From NCBI GenBank assembly GCA_947579605.1, contig OX388306.1:2356001-2420000 (forward strand): a stretch of 64,000 bases of DNA, written 5' to 3'. The notes under the pieces are model-generated. The model did no database searches and had not been told where the DNA came from. It worked only from the letters and a program-made list of their open reading frames with translations. The position numbers and the translations under genes were made by a program. Positions 53,823 to 64,000 of the stretch are shown in pieces. The DNA is from Athripsodes cinereus. Its lineage: Eukaryota > Arthropoda > Insecta > Trichoptera > Leptoceridae. Within the stretch, counting starts at the first letter, position 1. Each line of letters begins with the position of its first letter.

Positions 53823-54434
53823 TAATACTCATTGTCGGGGACTTTACGAAATATATGCAATTCAATGTCCAAATGGACAAGTATAATGCAATTCAATGTC
53901 CAAATCCAACGCAACGAAGTATGCAATTCAATCAATTCAATGTCCAAATCTAACGCATTTGTAACATTGTTTCTAATTATAATCATTCATTTAATACACT
54001 ATACGTCCTTACTACAAGTGCATAATTATCATCGAAGAAACCGATTATAATCATAAAAAAATCAGGCATGTACGTACATTGTACATATACAGTAAGTGAC
54101 GGTTGATAAGATAATAATAAATACTAACATGCCTATCATAATAATACCTATGGTACCTACCTTATAAATTATACTGTAAAGAGCCATCTGTGCGACATCG
54201 TCCGAAGCTTTTCTAAACTTTATCATTGATCATAACGTATTACAGTATTAGGTATTATTATAACCTTCTTTGATCAATGATTACCTTTTGTTATAAAATA
54301 ATAAAACAACGCACCTTTGTAGTAACATTTTAATTAATTAAAGAGTTTCTTTATCAGTTTTCCATGTGAAACAATACGCGGCGCTCTTCTCGCATCCAAT
54401 TATTTTTATTTACAAATAAATTATACTAAAACTA

Positions 54435-54625
54435 TCTATCTCCAACTGCCTAAAGTGGGGTAGCCAGCAATGTGTTATATCGCGTGAATTCTTTCTGTTG
54501 GCAAAATTGTAAATAATATTATTGAAATTTAAAATGGAAAATTCCAATTCCTGCGTTTTACAGGAAACTTATGGAAAAGAGTGGAAGACCCATTCTTTGA
54601 CGAGAGTCTAAATCCACCACCTTTC
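54435..54625 (-). repeat. Family C, partial and diverged
   Basis: AAAGTGGGGTAGCCAGCAAT, CCTGCGTTTTACAGGAAACT and GAGTGGAAGACCCATTCTTT follow the minus-oriented order. The CTCATCGCTGAATT block is lost. Confidence 0.55.
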
Positions 54626-55029
54626 ACGATTCATTAATTTACGGGCCATCTTAGTTTCACCAGCGATACCTAGCGGCCGTGTGTAGAACTGAACTAATAA
54701 ATAAATCAAGGCGCCAAATTTAAAAGCTGCCTCCCTATATAATTAAATGTGTTTAATTCTTGTATCCAGTCACCCACTTTATGTTCATATGGCCACCCTC
54801 CTCCAAAGTAGCTATTTTGTTATATAGATTTTATAAGACAAAGTAAATTTTATGTCATTAAAAACATGACCATAACAATTCTTAAAAATGATTGACACTA
54901 TAACTCACTTTTGATTCTCAAGGCGTATTATTTATGAGATATTGATACTATAACAAAATTAGCAATAACTCCCATTATGTTAGTAAGTTAGTAAAAAAAA
55001 ACAACAGTTTTTGATGAGTAACTATTTTG
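54626..55029. other. Unassigned AT-rich sequence
   Basis: A CAGCGATACCTAGCGGCCGT motif (54661) recurs in complement at 55436-55456, about 790 bp away, and may be an old TIR pair around the family C copy. Confidence 0.4.
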
Positions 55030-55200
55030 TTGTATCCCGTGGAGCACCTGGAGTACATCTTAAATTCAGCGATGAGGTTTGCCACCCATCCTGAATGTCT
55101 TGATTTTATATTGGCACGAAGAGGACAGTTTGCATGTTTCTTACATGCAGCTGATCTGCTGGCTACCCCACTTGTGGGATGTGCCGTGATGGTATAGTAG
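55030..55200 (+). repeat. Family C with internal deletion
   Basis: CCCGTGGAGCACCTGGAGTA joins directly to CATCTTAAATTCAGCGATGA, lacking about 80 bp. The 3' half is intact to GTGCCGTGATGGTATAG. Confidence 0.75.
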
Positions 55201-55524
55201 TAGTAACTATTTTGTTTGCGCTATCCCCAGATATACTGATCCAACAGATTATTATAGTGATACGTTTTCAAATTTCGTCATTTTCGTTTTGACAACCACA
55301 TCCATTTTAAGTCATCTGTCTATCTGTGACAGTCACACATAGATATAATATATCTATATATTATATTATATATGTAGTATATATATATCTATGCTGGCAC
55401 ACAATAATTTACACTTAAACCAGTTCTATACATGGCCGCTAGGTGTCGCTGGTGAAGCTGGGACGGTCCGGAAATGAATTAATCGTGAGTCAAAAGGTGG
55501 TGGACTCTCGTATTCTTTGCCTTC

Positions 55525-55600
55525 AATTCAGCGATGATTTATGCTAACTATTCTGAATGTATTATTCTTTGTTGGTAGGTACAAACAGGACAGCTTGTAT
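55525..55600 (+). repeat. Family C, short fragment
   Basis: CTTCAATTCAGCGATGATTT, TATTCTGAATGTATTATTC and ACAGGACAGCTTGTATGTTT, the central part only. Confidence 0.5.
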
Positions 55601-55739
55601 GTTTATTACGCGTATTCAACAAATATTCACACCAATCCAATAACATTCAAAGTTCAAACACCGCTTTTTGTTAAAATCCTTAACCCATTAAGTGACAATC
55701 TACCGTGCAGTCATAAAATACAATATTTTCAGTAAACAA

Positions 55740-56402
55740 TAATACGGTAATTAAAAGGATTATTTTGTGATTTTTGTTGTTAATTTTATTGGTATTTTTA
55801 TTTTATTTTTTTGACACATTGATGCCTAAACATACTAATATTGTTGATACATCTATGGACAGCGTTGTGTTCTCAAGAAACCCTTTCAATAAAATTATAT
55901 GGCCTATTTTTAATTGTTCGTGGCAAAACGGTGAAGTCAACATCAGTCTTATTATTTTGTATCACACTGCTTACCTAGCAGGGTTGTCAACTTTTTATTT
56001 GTGGTTTTGTACATGGTTTTTTTTACACATTGTTTTTTTACATTGCTATTTTTACATTTTTCATTGACGCTGTTAATTTTCGCTTCGTAAAAATTGTATT
56101 ACTTTTCACATTATTTATAATATATTTGTCAATAAATTGTCGCTGCAAATTAATTTTTTTTTACATTTTTATCTTAATAAATGCCTTAGCATACTCTTTA
56201 AAAACTGTTCATTAACTGGACATTAAAATTTCTTGTAAGGATTTTTTTTTAACATGTGATATTATTCTTTAAGTATTGAATTTTGATATTTGATACTTAG
56301 AATCACTTTATATAATGGTTAAGATGTCAGTTTATTCTAGAAATGTCAAAACATTTATAAGCATGTCAAAACTTTCACATACCCCTTTTTGAATATGCAA
56401 CG
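55740..56402 (-). mobile_element. Longer relative of the 7099-7356 MITE
   Basis: The right end CCCTTTTTGAATATGCAACG then ACGA is the complement of the MITE's left end. From there leftward it matches the MITE for about 230 bp (GACATTTCTAGAATAAACTG complement), then continues into sequence the MITE lacks. It contains open frames of 97 and 61 codons rich in F, L and Y with no recognised domain. The left terminus was not found, so the element may be truncated. Confidence 0.6.
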
Positions 56403-56494
56403 ACGATATGACGTATTCAGTGGTATTAAAAACTGTAAAAAAGTGTAAACTGAGATAGTTCCGAGAGGATGTTTTAAAAAATTAATATATTTTA

Positions 56495-56577
56495 CATTTT
56501 AAATTCAACGATGAGATTTGCCACCCATCCTAAATGTCTCACCTGTAATTGTCACGAAGAGAACAACTTGCATGTTT
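56495..56577 (+). repeat. Family C, left part (interrupted)
   Basis: AAATTCAACGATGAGATTTG to ACAACTTGCATGTTT. It continues at 56787-56850 with GCCCCACTTGTAGAATATGC and CTGATGGTATAG. Confidence 0.75.
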
Positions 56578-56786
56578 ATTTATTTATTCATTCTTTACTG
56601 TAGGTACATTGATAAAAAACAATTACATAAAAGGTATACATTCAAATTAAATACAATCAATATACAGAGGGCGAGTTTATCGCAAAGGCGCGATCTCTTC
56701 CAACTAACCCAAAAGTATTAACTTAAAAAAATAAATAAACATAATATGATGAAAATAAAAAAAAAAATAAAAAATATACATACATA
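56578..56786 (-). mobile_element. Non-LTR 3' fragment inserted in family C
   Basis: Flanked by the 7-bp duplication CATGTTT (56571-56577 and 56787-56793). The tail complement ATTTATTTATTCATTC comes first, then CAATATACAGAGGGCGAGTT and TATCGCAAAGGCGCGATCTC, the recurrent 3' hairpin block, ending in an AAATAAAA-rich 5' break. Confidence 0.8.
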
Positions 56787-56850
56787 CATGTTTGCTATGT
56801 ATTGCTTGTCCGTTGCCTGCCCCACTTGTAGAATATGCCCTGATGGTATA
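56787..56850 (+). repeat. Family C, right part
   Basis: CATGTTTGCTATGTATTGC through TGATGGTATAGATGG completes the copy from 56495. Confidence 0.7.
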
Positions 56851-57829
56851 GATGGATCGAGATAAAATAAGTGCTTATTTGTATTCACTGTGAAAACCTT
56901 GTCTAAAAAAAATTAAATGCAAAAAACACGTTTGCCAACCCTGCTTTAACCTAAGAACAAAAAATATTTTTATTACAGTCTTTGTTAATCAATACTCCTG
57001 AGAACATTTTTAACACTTTTATATTGTCACAAATCATTTGAATCAAATCGATGCGGAACATAATGGGTTAAAATTTGATACACATTCATCAAAAGGCACA
57101 TTTCATTTACACGTCTACTTTTGGTTTATTTTCATATAATTTAAACATTTTTGGACATGCTCTTTATGTTTTTTATAGTTGTTGCTATGATGGCTTCTAG
57201 TCGTAAATAGTTTATATATTATTGAAAATGTTTTGAATGCGGGCGACTATTTTACGACTATTTTGCTGCCGTTTTTAAGACGAAATCTTTTCATGTTTCA
57301 CGCCGCGATTCAGATTTACGACCAAATTTTATAGCGATTTCTTGAAAATCTTTTGTAATAAATTCACATAGGAATATTGTTCAATCCTTTTATTTTGATG
57401 CATTGATACTTGTAAGCTTAGATATTTCTAAGTTCCAAGTTTAATAAATTTTGCAAAATTTGTGTCTATTGTTTCCTTGTAGAATCCCCTAACTAGATCA
57501 GGTCTCCCACTCTTTTTCGTAAGTTTTCCGGAGACTTACTGTTAAAACTATTTTTATTATATCTATATTATATCTATATACCTATTCATTATTTTTATGG
57601 TCACAGCTCTCCTCCTCAGACATCCGTAAGAGCATTCTCTGAGAAAAATACTAACGAAATTTCACAACGAATCATTGGTACGTACTATCAGATTAGGACC
57701 AGAGATAGTACAAACGATTCATTAGTACAAATCTATAATATCAGTTATTTTAGAAGGATTAACTATGTAACAGTTACGAGACATTTTGAATTTTTTTTTT
57801 AAATATTCTACAATAAAAATTCACTCCTG
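56851..57829. other. Mostly unassigned; family C scrap at 57506-57535
   Basis: GGTCTCCCACTCTTTTTCGT then AAGTTTTC is a family C head fragment. Nothing else recognised. Confidence 0.4.
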
Positions 57830-58140
57830 AAAATAGCGGCAGCACGTTCCCCGAAAGCTACAGTTAAAAAGTACTACACGGAGATCCCGAAAACCACCAA
57901 ACGCGACCTTTATTTTGCCAACGATAAGAGCAGAAGCACTTTTTCAAGTGCTTTTCAAGCCGGCTCGCAAAATCTTGTTTTATTAATAATTTACTCTCAA
58001 AATAATATATGAACACTTATAAACTGGACATTGCATTGTATACTTGTTGTTGATTATTGTATTATTGTACTAAACATATATGTATTGTCTGTAGTGTTCC
58101 GTTGACCAAAATAAATAAATAAATAAATAAATAAAAAAAA
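57830..58140 (+). repeat. Non-LTR 3' end with (AAAT)n tail
   Basis: GCAGCACGTTCCCCGAAAGC ... GTTCCGTTGACCAAAATAAA with a TAAA tail and a poly(A) run to 58147. 3' UTR-like; no RT motif is left. Confidence 0.55.
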
Positions 58141-58342
58141 AAAAAAATGAATTTTACAAAAAGGGTGCATTTTGCCTTGAGGCAATGTCTTTCAGTTAAC
58201 CTGCTACAATGTTTGATTTAAGTATTTTTTTAGTATAAAGTGAGTTTAGATCAATTAAAGTACACAGGACATATATACAGAAAATAGAATATAACAAGAA
58301 TACCTATATAAAAATATATAGAAAATGGTAAATAAAACTCAC

Positions 58343-60560
58343 TTGTGCAAAGCAGCAACAATATTAGCGGCATATGGAGTAGTTATACTAGTCCTGAACA
58401 ACCTGCTCACCAAAGGATCTTTATAGTCTGATCCCATTAGTATGTCCTGATCTCTATCGTAACCCAAAGTCCCCAAAAACAGGTCGAGCACGAGTGAACA
58501 AAAATATTCCTTTAGTCTTGACTGATCCAGATTCAACACTTTGATTAAACATTTTAATCAATCCCTTTAGTGGCATGCAACCTAGCTTTTGGTTGAATTC
58601 GTGACCATATCCAGAAGTGTAATAAAGTTCCAAGTCTTTCAAATATTCCAATAGAAATAATTCATATTTTCTGAACACCGAGCACCAGGGGGATGATTTG
58701 TTTGGAGAGTAAGCAAATTCGAAACGACACAGGTCATACATTGTATCGATATTTGTGTAGTCTAATATATTTTCAAAGCCAAGCCTTTCTGATATTTACT
58801 CAACAGCTGTAAAAAAAGTTTACAAAATTAGTGACCACAAAATTAGTAACCTAACCTTAAATCAGTCAAATGTAAAAATAATTGTCTATGGATATGCTGT
58901 AGCATAAAATAACACCAGACCTAACCCAAACTACAGTCAGTCAAAGGTTTAATTCTGATAAGCTGAGCACCTACAAAAAGAGCATAATTAATTTTGTGCT
59001 TAAAAAAGTCGTCAAAAATTTCACAAGATTCTTATTTTCCAGAAGAAATATTACAGACATACATTAAAACAAATATAAAAATTGACGTTGTCGCATGACT
59101 AGGAAATCTAAAAAGTTACTTAAACTTACGACATTCTTTGAACCTGTAAAATTTAAATATTGATAAAGATTGTTTCCAAGAAATTTGTTTGATAATTAAC
59201 ATATTTTCTATATGAATTAACTTACTCCAATATAGTCTTGTCCACTTCTGAAAACTGTTTGCTGAAAATCTATAAAGCTTGTATCAACAGCCCCCGCCCA
59301 GGCTTTGCAATGTTTGTAAGGCTGGAAAGAAAACAAAATTCAAATTCAATTATCACTCTGGATGATCCTCCAAAATGAAAAGGTGTGAACAGGCGTTTCA
59401 TCAATAGTGATCACTAGCGATGACGGATGAAAGTGATTACCACCCGACATAATTTTGATGAAAGTTCCTTTCACTGAAACGACCATAAACAAGTTTCATC
59501 CTTGTCTTGTTCTCTATGAATATTAAATAAACAATATTATTGTTGAGAATTATATTAATTTGTTTTAATTGTTATTAACTTCTGTTTTTCATTTTTTATT
59601 TAAATAATTATTTTTTTACGAATAGAATACGAATTTACGTCAAAATAGATAGAATATGAGTATTGACATGGCAGTGAAAGCATAGGATGAACAAGTGTGA
59701 ACTGACGTGTTCACTTTCGATGAACAGCTTTGACCCTGACACTCTGGATGATTATCCAAAGTGAAGCAATGTGAATGCTACTTAAACAAAGTGATGGTCA
59801 ATAGATGTGTCTATCATTCACTGAGAAATTTTAAGACATGAGAAAAAATGATTCGAGACTATAAACAAAAAAGAGGCGCTTATGCGCTTATCTTTATAGA
59901 TAACATTATTCCTGAAGACATATCACCTTTGCCAACTTGTTAGATTCAACCAATTTCACACAGATCAAGATAAGATCTGTTCTCGCTTAGACAATTAATG
60001 CAGAGATTTATCGTTCAGAATCTTTTGATATCATACCAAAGTTCTAAATGTACTGAAATGGTCAATAGAAATAATTAAAAAAAAATATCTATGATTTCGG
60101 AAACTTACTCTAATTTCTTGGTCATATTCAATTGGTTCATCGATGGCAACATTTTCATCGGATCCGAATAATCCGAATAACTCGCCCAGCTCAGCAGTGT
60201 GTCTGAAATACAACTGATCATCGCTGTAGTTTGTCATCAATTCCGGATACCTTTTTTGATATCTCTGTGCAATTCCTCGCAGTTCTTTCCATCCTTCAGT
60301 AGTCAAATCATCAGCAAAATCCTCTACAGACGAAATCCATTTCCAGTCTGCTATTGCTTTCAAATCTTTGTTGCATAGTCTATTGTCCTCGGTGGGAATG
60401 TTTTTGACAATTATGACAAACTGCAGAGACAAATTTTGGAAATGATTTTCCAAAATTTGTCTCTGCAGTTTTATGCCTTTTTTCATTTCATGCATGGTTC
60501 CAGACGATGAGTAACGGGTACTGTGTCGATTTAAACTCCAAATTTGAACCGGTTGACATG
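58343..60560 (-). pseudogene. MINPP1: MINPP1-like phosphatase, broken multi-exon gene
   Basis: Histidine acid phosphatase of the multiple inositol polyphosphate phosphatase family, which normally removes phosphates from InsP6-type substrates in the secretory pathway. Exons on the minus strand: 60560-60109 (CQPVQIWSLNRHSTRYSSSG ... LCNKDLKAIADWKW ... YFRHT), 59321-59226 (PYKHCKAWAGAVDTSF) and 58806-58343 (MYDLCRFEFAYSPNKSSPWC, YYTSGYGHEFNQKLGCMPLK, RTSITTPYAANIVAALHK), with GT-AG sites. A possible 14-nt exon lies at 59143-59130. Damage: RHGTR is RHSTR; in-frame TAA at 58798-58796 in the frame of the conserved peptide; a +1 shift near 58510; the HAE-type motif is missing (EYFCSLVLDLFLG). First and last exons were not found. 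Gene-family call firm; whether it is a true pseudogene or an assembly error is open. Confidence 0.82.
60421..60468. other. 48-bp perfect palindrome inside a MINPP1 exon
   Basis: Arms of 22 bp (CTGCAGAGACAAATTTTGGA + AA and its exact complement) around TGAT. On the coding strand it translates in frame as LQRQILENHFQNLSLQ. The second half, FQNLSLQFVIIVKN, looks inserted relative to the usual family spacing before LC..DL. This fits a snap-back template switch. Confidence 0.9.
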
Positions 60561-60636
60561 CTGGAAATAACAAAATAGATAATTTCACCGTCCTTCAAAA
60601 GCGGGTTTGTGTAAGGAATAAGATCCAGGAACTTAA

Positions 60637-63342
60637 CCCTTAATTGGACCAAATGAAAATACATCCCACATCGTATTTAGGTGATTTAAACTTGTAAAAG
60701 GAACGTAATTGCCACAAAATGCGTTTCGGTCGAAGCTAAATATATTTGTATACTCATCGTTTATGCGCAATCTTATACTGAACCGCATTATCTTTGGTTA
60801 TCAATTTTAACATTTGGAGGGAAGATTTTTTCCTGTCATTTTGCGTTAAACAGTGCTTGGTGTGTAGTTTTTTATTAAAAATGTCTCGGAAAAATACGGT
60901 AAGTAGAATGTTTTTTAATATAATGGTAGATTTTGAGTTTTTCTATCACAATTATTATAATTATAATTATCATCTGTTATATTTTATAGATTATGCATCC
61001 ATAAATCTTGTGGGAAATATTTGCCTATTGTCCTTATACTACCTATTATAACTGTACTAAAAAAAGTAATCTTCATACAGAATTGCACAAATTATCCTAA
61101 ATTACCCGCTTTTATTACTAGATTTTACTGATTGTATATTTATTGCATGCATTTAAATATTTTTAGTTGGATGTTTGTGAAATTGAAGCAGTGCTTATGA
61201 GGGATTCATCTGATGATGATTTATGCTCTGATGATAATGTTGAAATAAACGAAGTTATGAGCACAGACATCACCAATACAAGACTTAATATGATGCAGCA
61301 TGTGGACACACTAACAGGTGAAGATTATTATTAGTAATTTATATTTTAAAAACGGTAATTTTATTTACTATACACAATAATTATTATACGTAACATATCT
61401 GTTTTTCACTTTCAGAAGATGCGTCATTGGAAACAGTGGAAGAAGTCGAAGCTGAAAGTTATAAACCAAGTAGACGAAGCTATTCATTTTTTTTAAATAA
61501 AAATAGAGAATGGTCTACAAACATTGATGGCATATATTGTCCCAAAACATTTGATTCATTATTGCAACCGACAAGAATACACTCCAATAGAAATCAACCG
61601 ATTGATTATTTTTATGATCTATTTCCTCAAGAGTCTATTCGCATGTTAGTAACTAATACAAATATTTATGCAAAACAAATCAACTCAAAACATTGGAATG
61701 ATGTCACTGAGGACGAAATGTTGGCCTACATTGGGGTTATCATCATGTTGTCCATCAATCCCATGTCTGATACACAGCTTTATTGGTCAACTGATGACTT
61801 TTATAGAAACGAAGTCATTTCCAAAGTAATGACTTTGAAACGGTTTAAGAAAATAACCGAAAATATACACATTACTGATATTACAAAAGAATTGCCACGA
61901 AGTTCTCCCAACTATGATAAACTTGGCAAAGTAAGACCACTTATTGATACGCTAAATAAAACATTTTCAGCAGCCTGTGCACCATCCCAAACGCATAGTG
62001 TTGATGAGGCAATGATAAAATTTAAGGGTAAAAGCTGTCTAAAGCAATACATGCCGAAAAAACCCATCAAGCGGGGATATAAGTGTTGGGCCAGGTGCGA
62101 ATCAAAAACAGGTTATCTCTATCAAATTCAAATTTATACTGGGAAGAATGGACCAACTAGCGAGGACAACCTAGGATATAGAGTAGTCATGGATTTGTGT
62201 GAACAATTGCCTGAAAATACTTTAGTTGCATATGATAATTTTTTCACAAGTTTGCCGTTACTTGAAGCATTATATGAAAAGAAAATTTATTCCGTTGGTA
62301 CTATTCGTAGCAACAGAAAAGGTCTACCTGATCCAATTGTGAGTAAAAGTAAAGACAACAAACTTGCTACAGGAGAGTACATATTTCAGTATTCGCACCC
62401 TGTGGCTGCTCTGAAATGGAGAGATACAAAGGATGTGTTCGTCTGCACCACAGCATTCAATCCAAAAGATGTATGTATCATAAATAGAAAGCAAAAAGAT
62501 GGGACTAAAAAACAAATGTTTATTCCATTACCGATTAAAAAATACACAGAATACATGGGAGGAGTCGATATTTTTGACCACTATCGCTCCTCATATCCTT
62601 TAGGTAAGAAGTCTAGAAAAAACTGGCATAGGATATTCTGGTTTTTACTAGAGGCATGACTAGTGAACAGTTACATATTGTATATAAATTCTCATTCTGC
62701 CGAAAGAAATATTCATCGAGATTTTCGTTTGCGAATAGCCCGAGCACTTGTGGGAAATTTTACAAGTAGAAAGAAATCTTCATGTATTTTTAAGACAAAA
62801 AAGGGAGGGGTTCATGGTGTTCCTGATGCAATCAGACTCCGGGATGTTGGATGCCATATGCCAATTCTCAAAACATTTAAGAGGTGTCGATTTTGCAGCA
62901 CACGTGCAAAAGAAAGACGTTCTAAATATGAATGCAAAGTTTGTAAAGTATCATTATGCGTTACTCCCTGCTTCGAAAATTTTCATTTACCAAGAGAGTA
63001 GTAATATACTGATTTTTTTCATTTAGTACACTAGGTTTTATATTTTTTTGTAATTTTTAGTTTTAAAATTAAATAAAAAATGTTTTCCAGTTACTTTCTT
63101 TTTTATTTAGTTCCAAACTATAAGACAATTACAGTAGCAAAAGGAAAATATTTCCCACCAGTCTCTTTGAAATTTAACAGAATAAAAGCAAAAGGTAAAT
63201 ATTTCCCACATTAGATTTATGTATGAAAAAAAAAGAAAACAAGAAATATTTTTTTTCTATTTACTTTCTATCCTAATTAACAATATAAATCTGGCAAAAA
63301 CTTTTACGTTTTACATTTAGTTTAACGGGGCCCAATTAAGGG
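60637..63342 (+). mobile_element. Complete piggyBac element
   Basis: A 2706-bp element with terminal inverted repeats CCCTTAATTGGACC (left) and CCCTTAATTGGGCC (complement of the right end), flanked by TTAA at 60633-60636 and 63343-63346, the canonical piggyBac target. It encodes one spliced transposase. The insertion lies 77 bp upstream (coding sense) of the 60560 acceptor of the MINPP1-like gene, apparently in its intron. Confidence 0.95.
60881..63001 (+). pseudogene. piggyBac transposase, three exons, one premature TGA
   Basis: Exon 1 60881-60898 (MSRKNT, then GTAAGT), exon 2 61167-61317 (acidic LMRDSSDDDLCSDDN), exon 3 from 61416; introns 60899-61166 and 61318-61415 are GT-AG and keep frame. 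The DDE core has the three expected Asp: HSVDEAMIKFKGK (62003), VAYDNFFTSLPLLE (62234) and GGVDIFDHYRSSY (62567). An in-frame TGA at 62657-62659 follows FWFLLEA. The same frame continues LVNSYILYINSHSAERNIHR to a C-terminal cross-brace Cys finger (CRFCSTRA ... CKVCKVSLC) and TAG at 63001. Intact length would be ~584 residues, as usual. Truncated, it lacks the TIR-binding finger. Confidence 0.9.
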
Positions 63343-63346
63343 TTAA

Positions 63347-64000
63347 AGTGGAAGAAAAAGACTAAACCTTATAAATAAAAAATATAATTCTTTCTTCATT
63401 GAAATATAAACAAAGATCTATTTACTACACAAGCCGTAAGGGTGTGTTGTGGCAAGAAAACAACTAGTTATCGAATAGGTTAGTGATTTGCGAATTCTTG
63501 AGGATGTGGAGGTGTTCAAGGTAGGGTTAAAGACCCTTGTTCAGGAGGTGTTATGATTTTTGAATGAGCCCATGCGGTGGTTTATCCATAAAATGGTGCA
63601 TCTTAAAAACTAGTATTGAATCAGTGAGTGTATCAGTTTAGCCATTTAAGTATGTAAAACTGTTGACAGTGGTGAGTCGGCAAATAGGTCAGTGGACGAG
63701 CTAGCGATAATGAGTTATGTTTGTTGTGAGAGTGAGTTAGTGGAATCGGGATCGAGCCAGCCTCTTTCGAGTTGGGTGCATTCATCGGAATACAACAAAC
63801 GGAAAATATGTCAGGGAAGTAGCTGATCATCAATAATTTTGATCACATATTGCCTTATTATGAATGTACCTATATATTTTTTAAGTACTACTACTTATTT
63901 TTCGGGTCCGGACTTCAGACCTTTAAGTAAGTAAATTTTAGAGTGACCAGGTACAGGAAGTAACAAGAGGAGCTCTAGAGCTAAGAGCTTAGAAAGTCGC
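63347..64000. other. Unassigned sequence, possible MINPP1 intron
   Basis: No upstream MINPP1 exon with a signal peptide was recognised on the minus strand. No repeat family identified. Confidence 0.4.

Noticed and set aside
54661..55456. Complementary AGCGATACCTAGCGGCCGT-like motifs as ends of a transposon
   Set aside because: The match is short and imperfect beyond ~30 bp, and no target duplication was found.
55774..56067. A 97-codon hydrophobic frame as a membrane protein gene
   Set aside because: It lies in AT-rich transposon-like sequence, has no signal peptide plus domain pattern, and F/L/Y richness follows from base composition.

Overview
The window looks like an AT-rich stretch of a lepidopteran (moth or butterfly) nuclear genome. 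The evidence is the abundance of GTAGGTA/TACCTAC motifs, the repeat complement (5'-truncated RTE-like and CR1-group retroposons, tRNA-derived SINEs, TIR and fold-back elements), GT-AG introns, and exons of an animal MINPP1-type phosphatase. No bacterial-style operons are present. Almost everything readable is transposon-derived. Only the right end holds a recognisable host gene, and it is broken. Family names used below are local labels. RTE-A and RTE-B are two subfamilies of RTE-like 3' ends (RTE-A ends near GCGAGGGAAGCGGCGTGATGG, RTE-B near GGGACACGGCGTGAGGGTAT). CR1-3p means 3' ends of CR1-group elements whose peptide ends like FRSKLKTLLFKKS. Family C is an unclassified repeat of about 240 bp ending in GCCGTGATGGTATAG.

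Layout. 1-7096: mosaics of RTE-A/RTE-B fragments, a tandem duplication (2185-3125) and a CR1-3p tail. 7099-14657: a nested stack. A short TIR element and a long TIR element ('element A'), both with TTA target duplications, sit inside an RTE-A relic. Element A carries a large fold-back array of ~70-bp repeats, and a complete CR1-group non-LTR retrotransposon (9059-14422; ORF1 plus endonuclease/RT ORF2) sits inside that array. 14660-38490: scattered retroposon ends, SINE pieces and four foldback/TIR elements (24142, 27278, 34811, 37080). 38498-40679: 'element B', an inverted second copy of element A that lacks the retrotransposon and so preserves its empty site. 41000-58140: more RTE, CR1 and family C fragments, including the longest single-family RTE-A open frame (44153) and partial RTs at 47905 and 48573. 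58343-60560: MINPP1-like exons on the minus strand, with a stop, a frameshift and altered catalytic motifs. 60637-63342: a whole piggyBac element with TTAA duplications and a three-exon transposase interrupted by one TGA, 77 bp upstream of a MINPP1 exon.

The most unusual signal is a set of insertions of 14-54 bp at eight loci. They carry hAT-like ends (CAGAG/CAGTG + ATATGT) and, at seven loci, perfect 8-bp target duplications. The clearest copy is two 19-bp terminal repeats joined head to head with nothing between them. They are either residues of imprecise excision or TIR-only mobile units. Second in interest is the CR1-group element: it has an exact empty site in the same window, and an in-phase T TTT TTA heptamer that could join ORF1 to an ORF2 lacking a usable ATG. 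Boundaries of decayed repeats are approximate; duplications and splice sites were read base by base.
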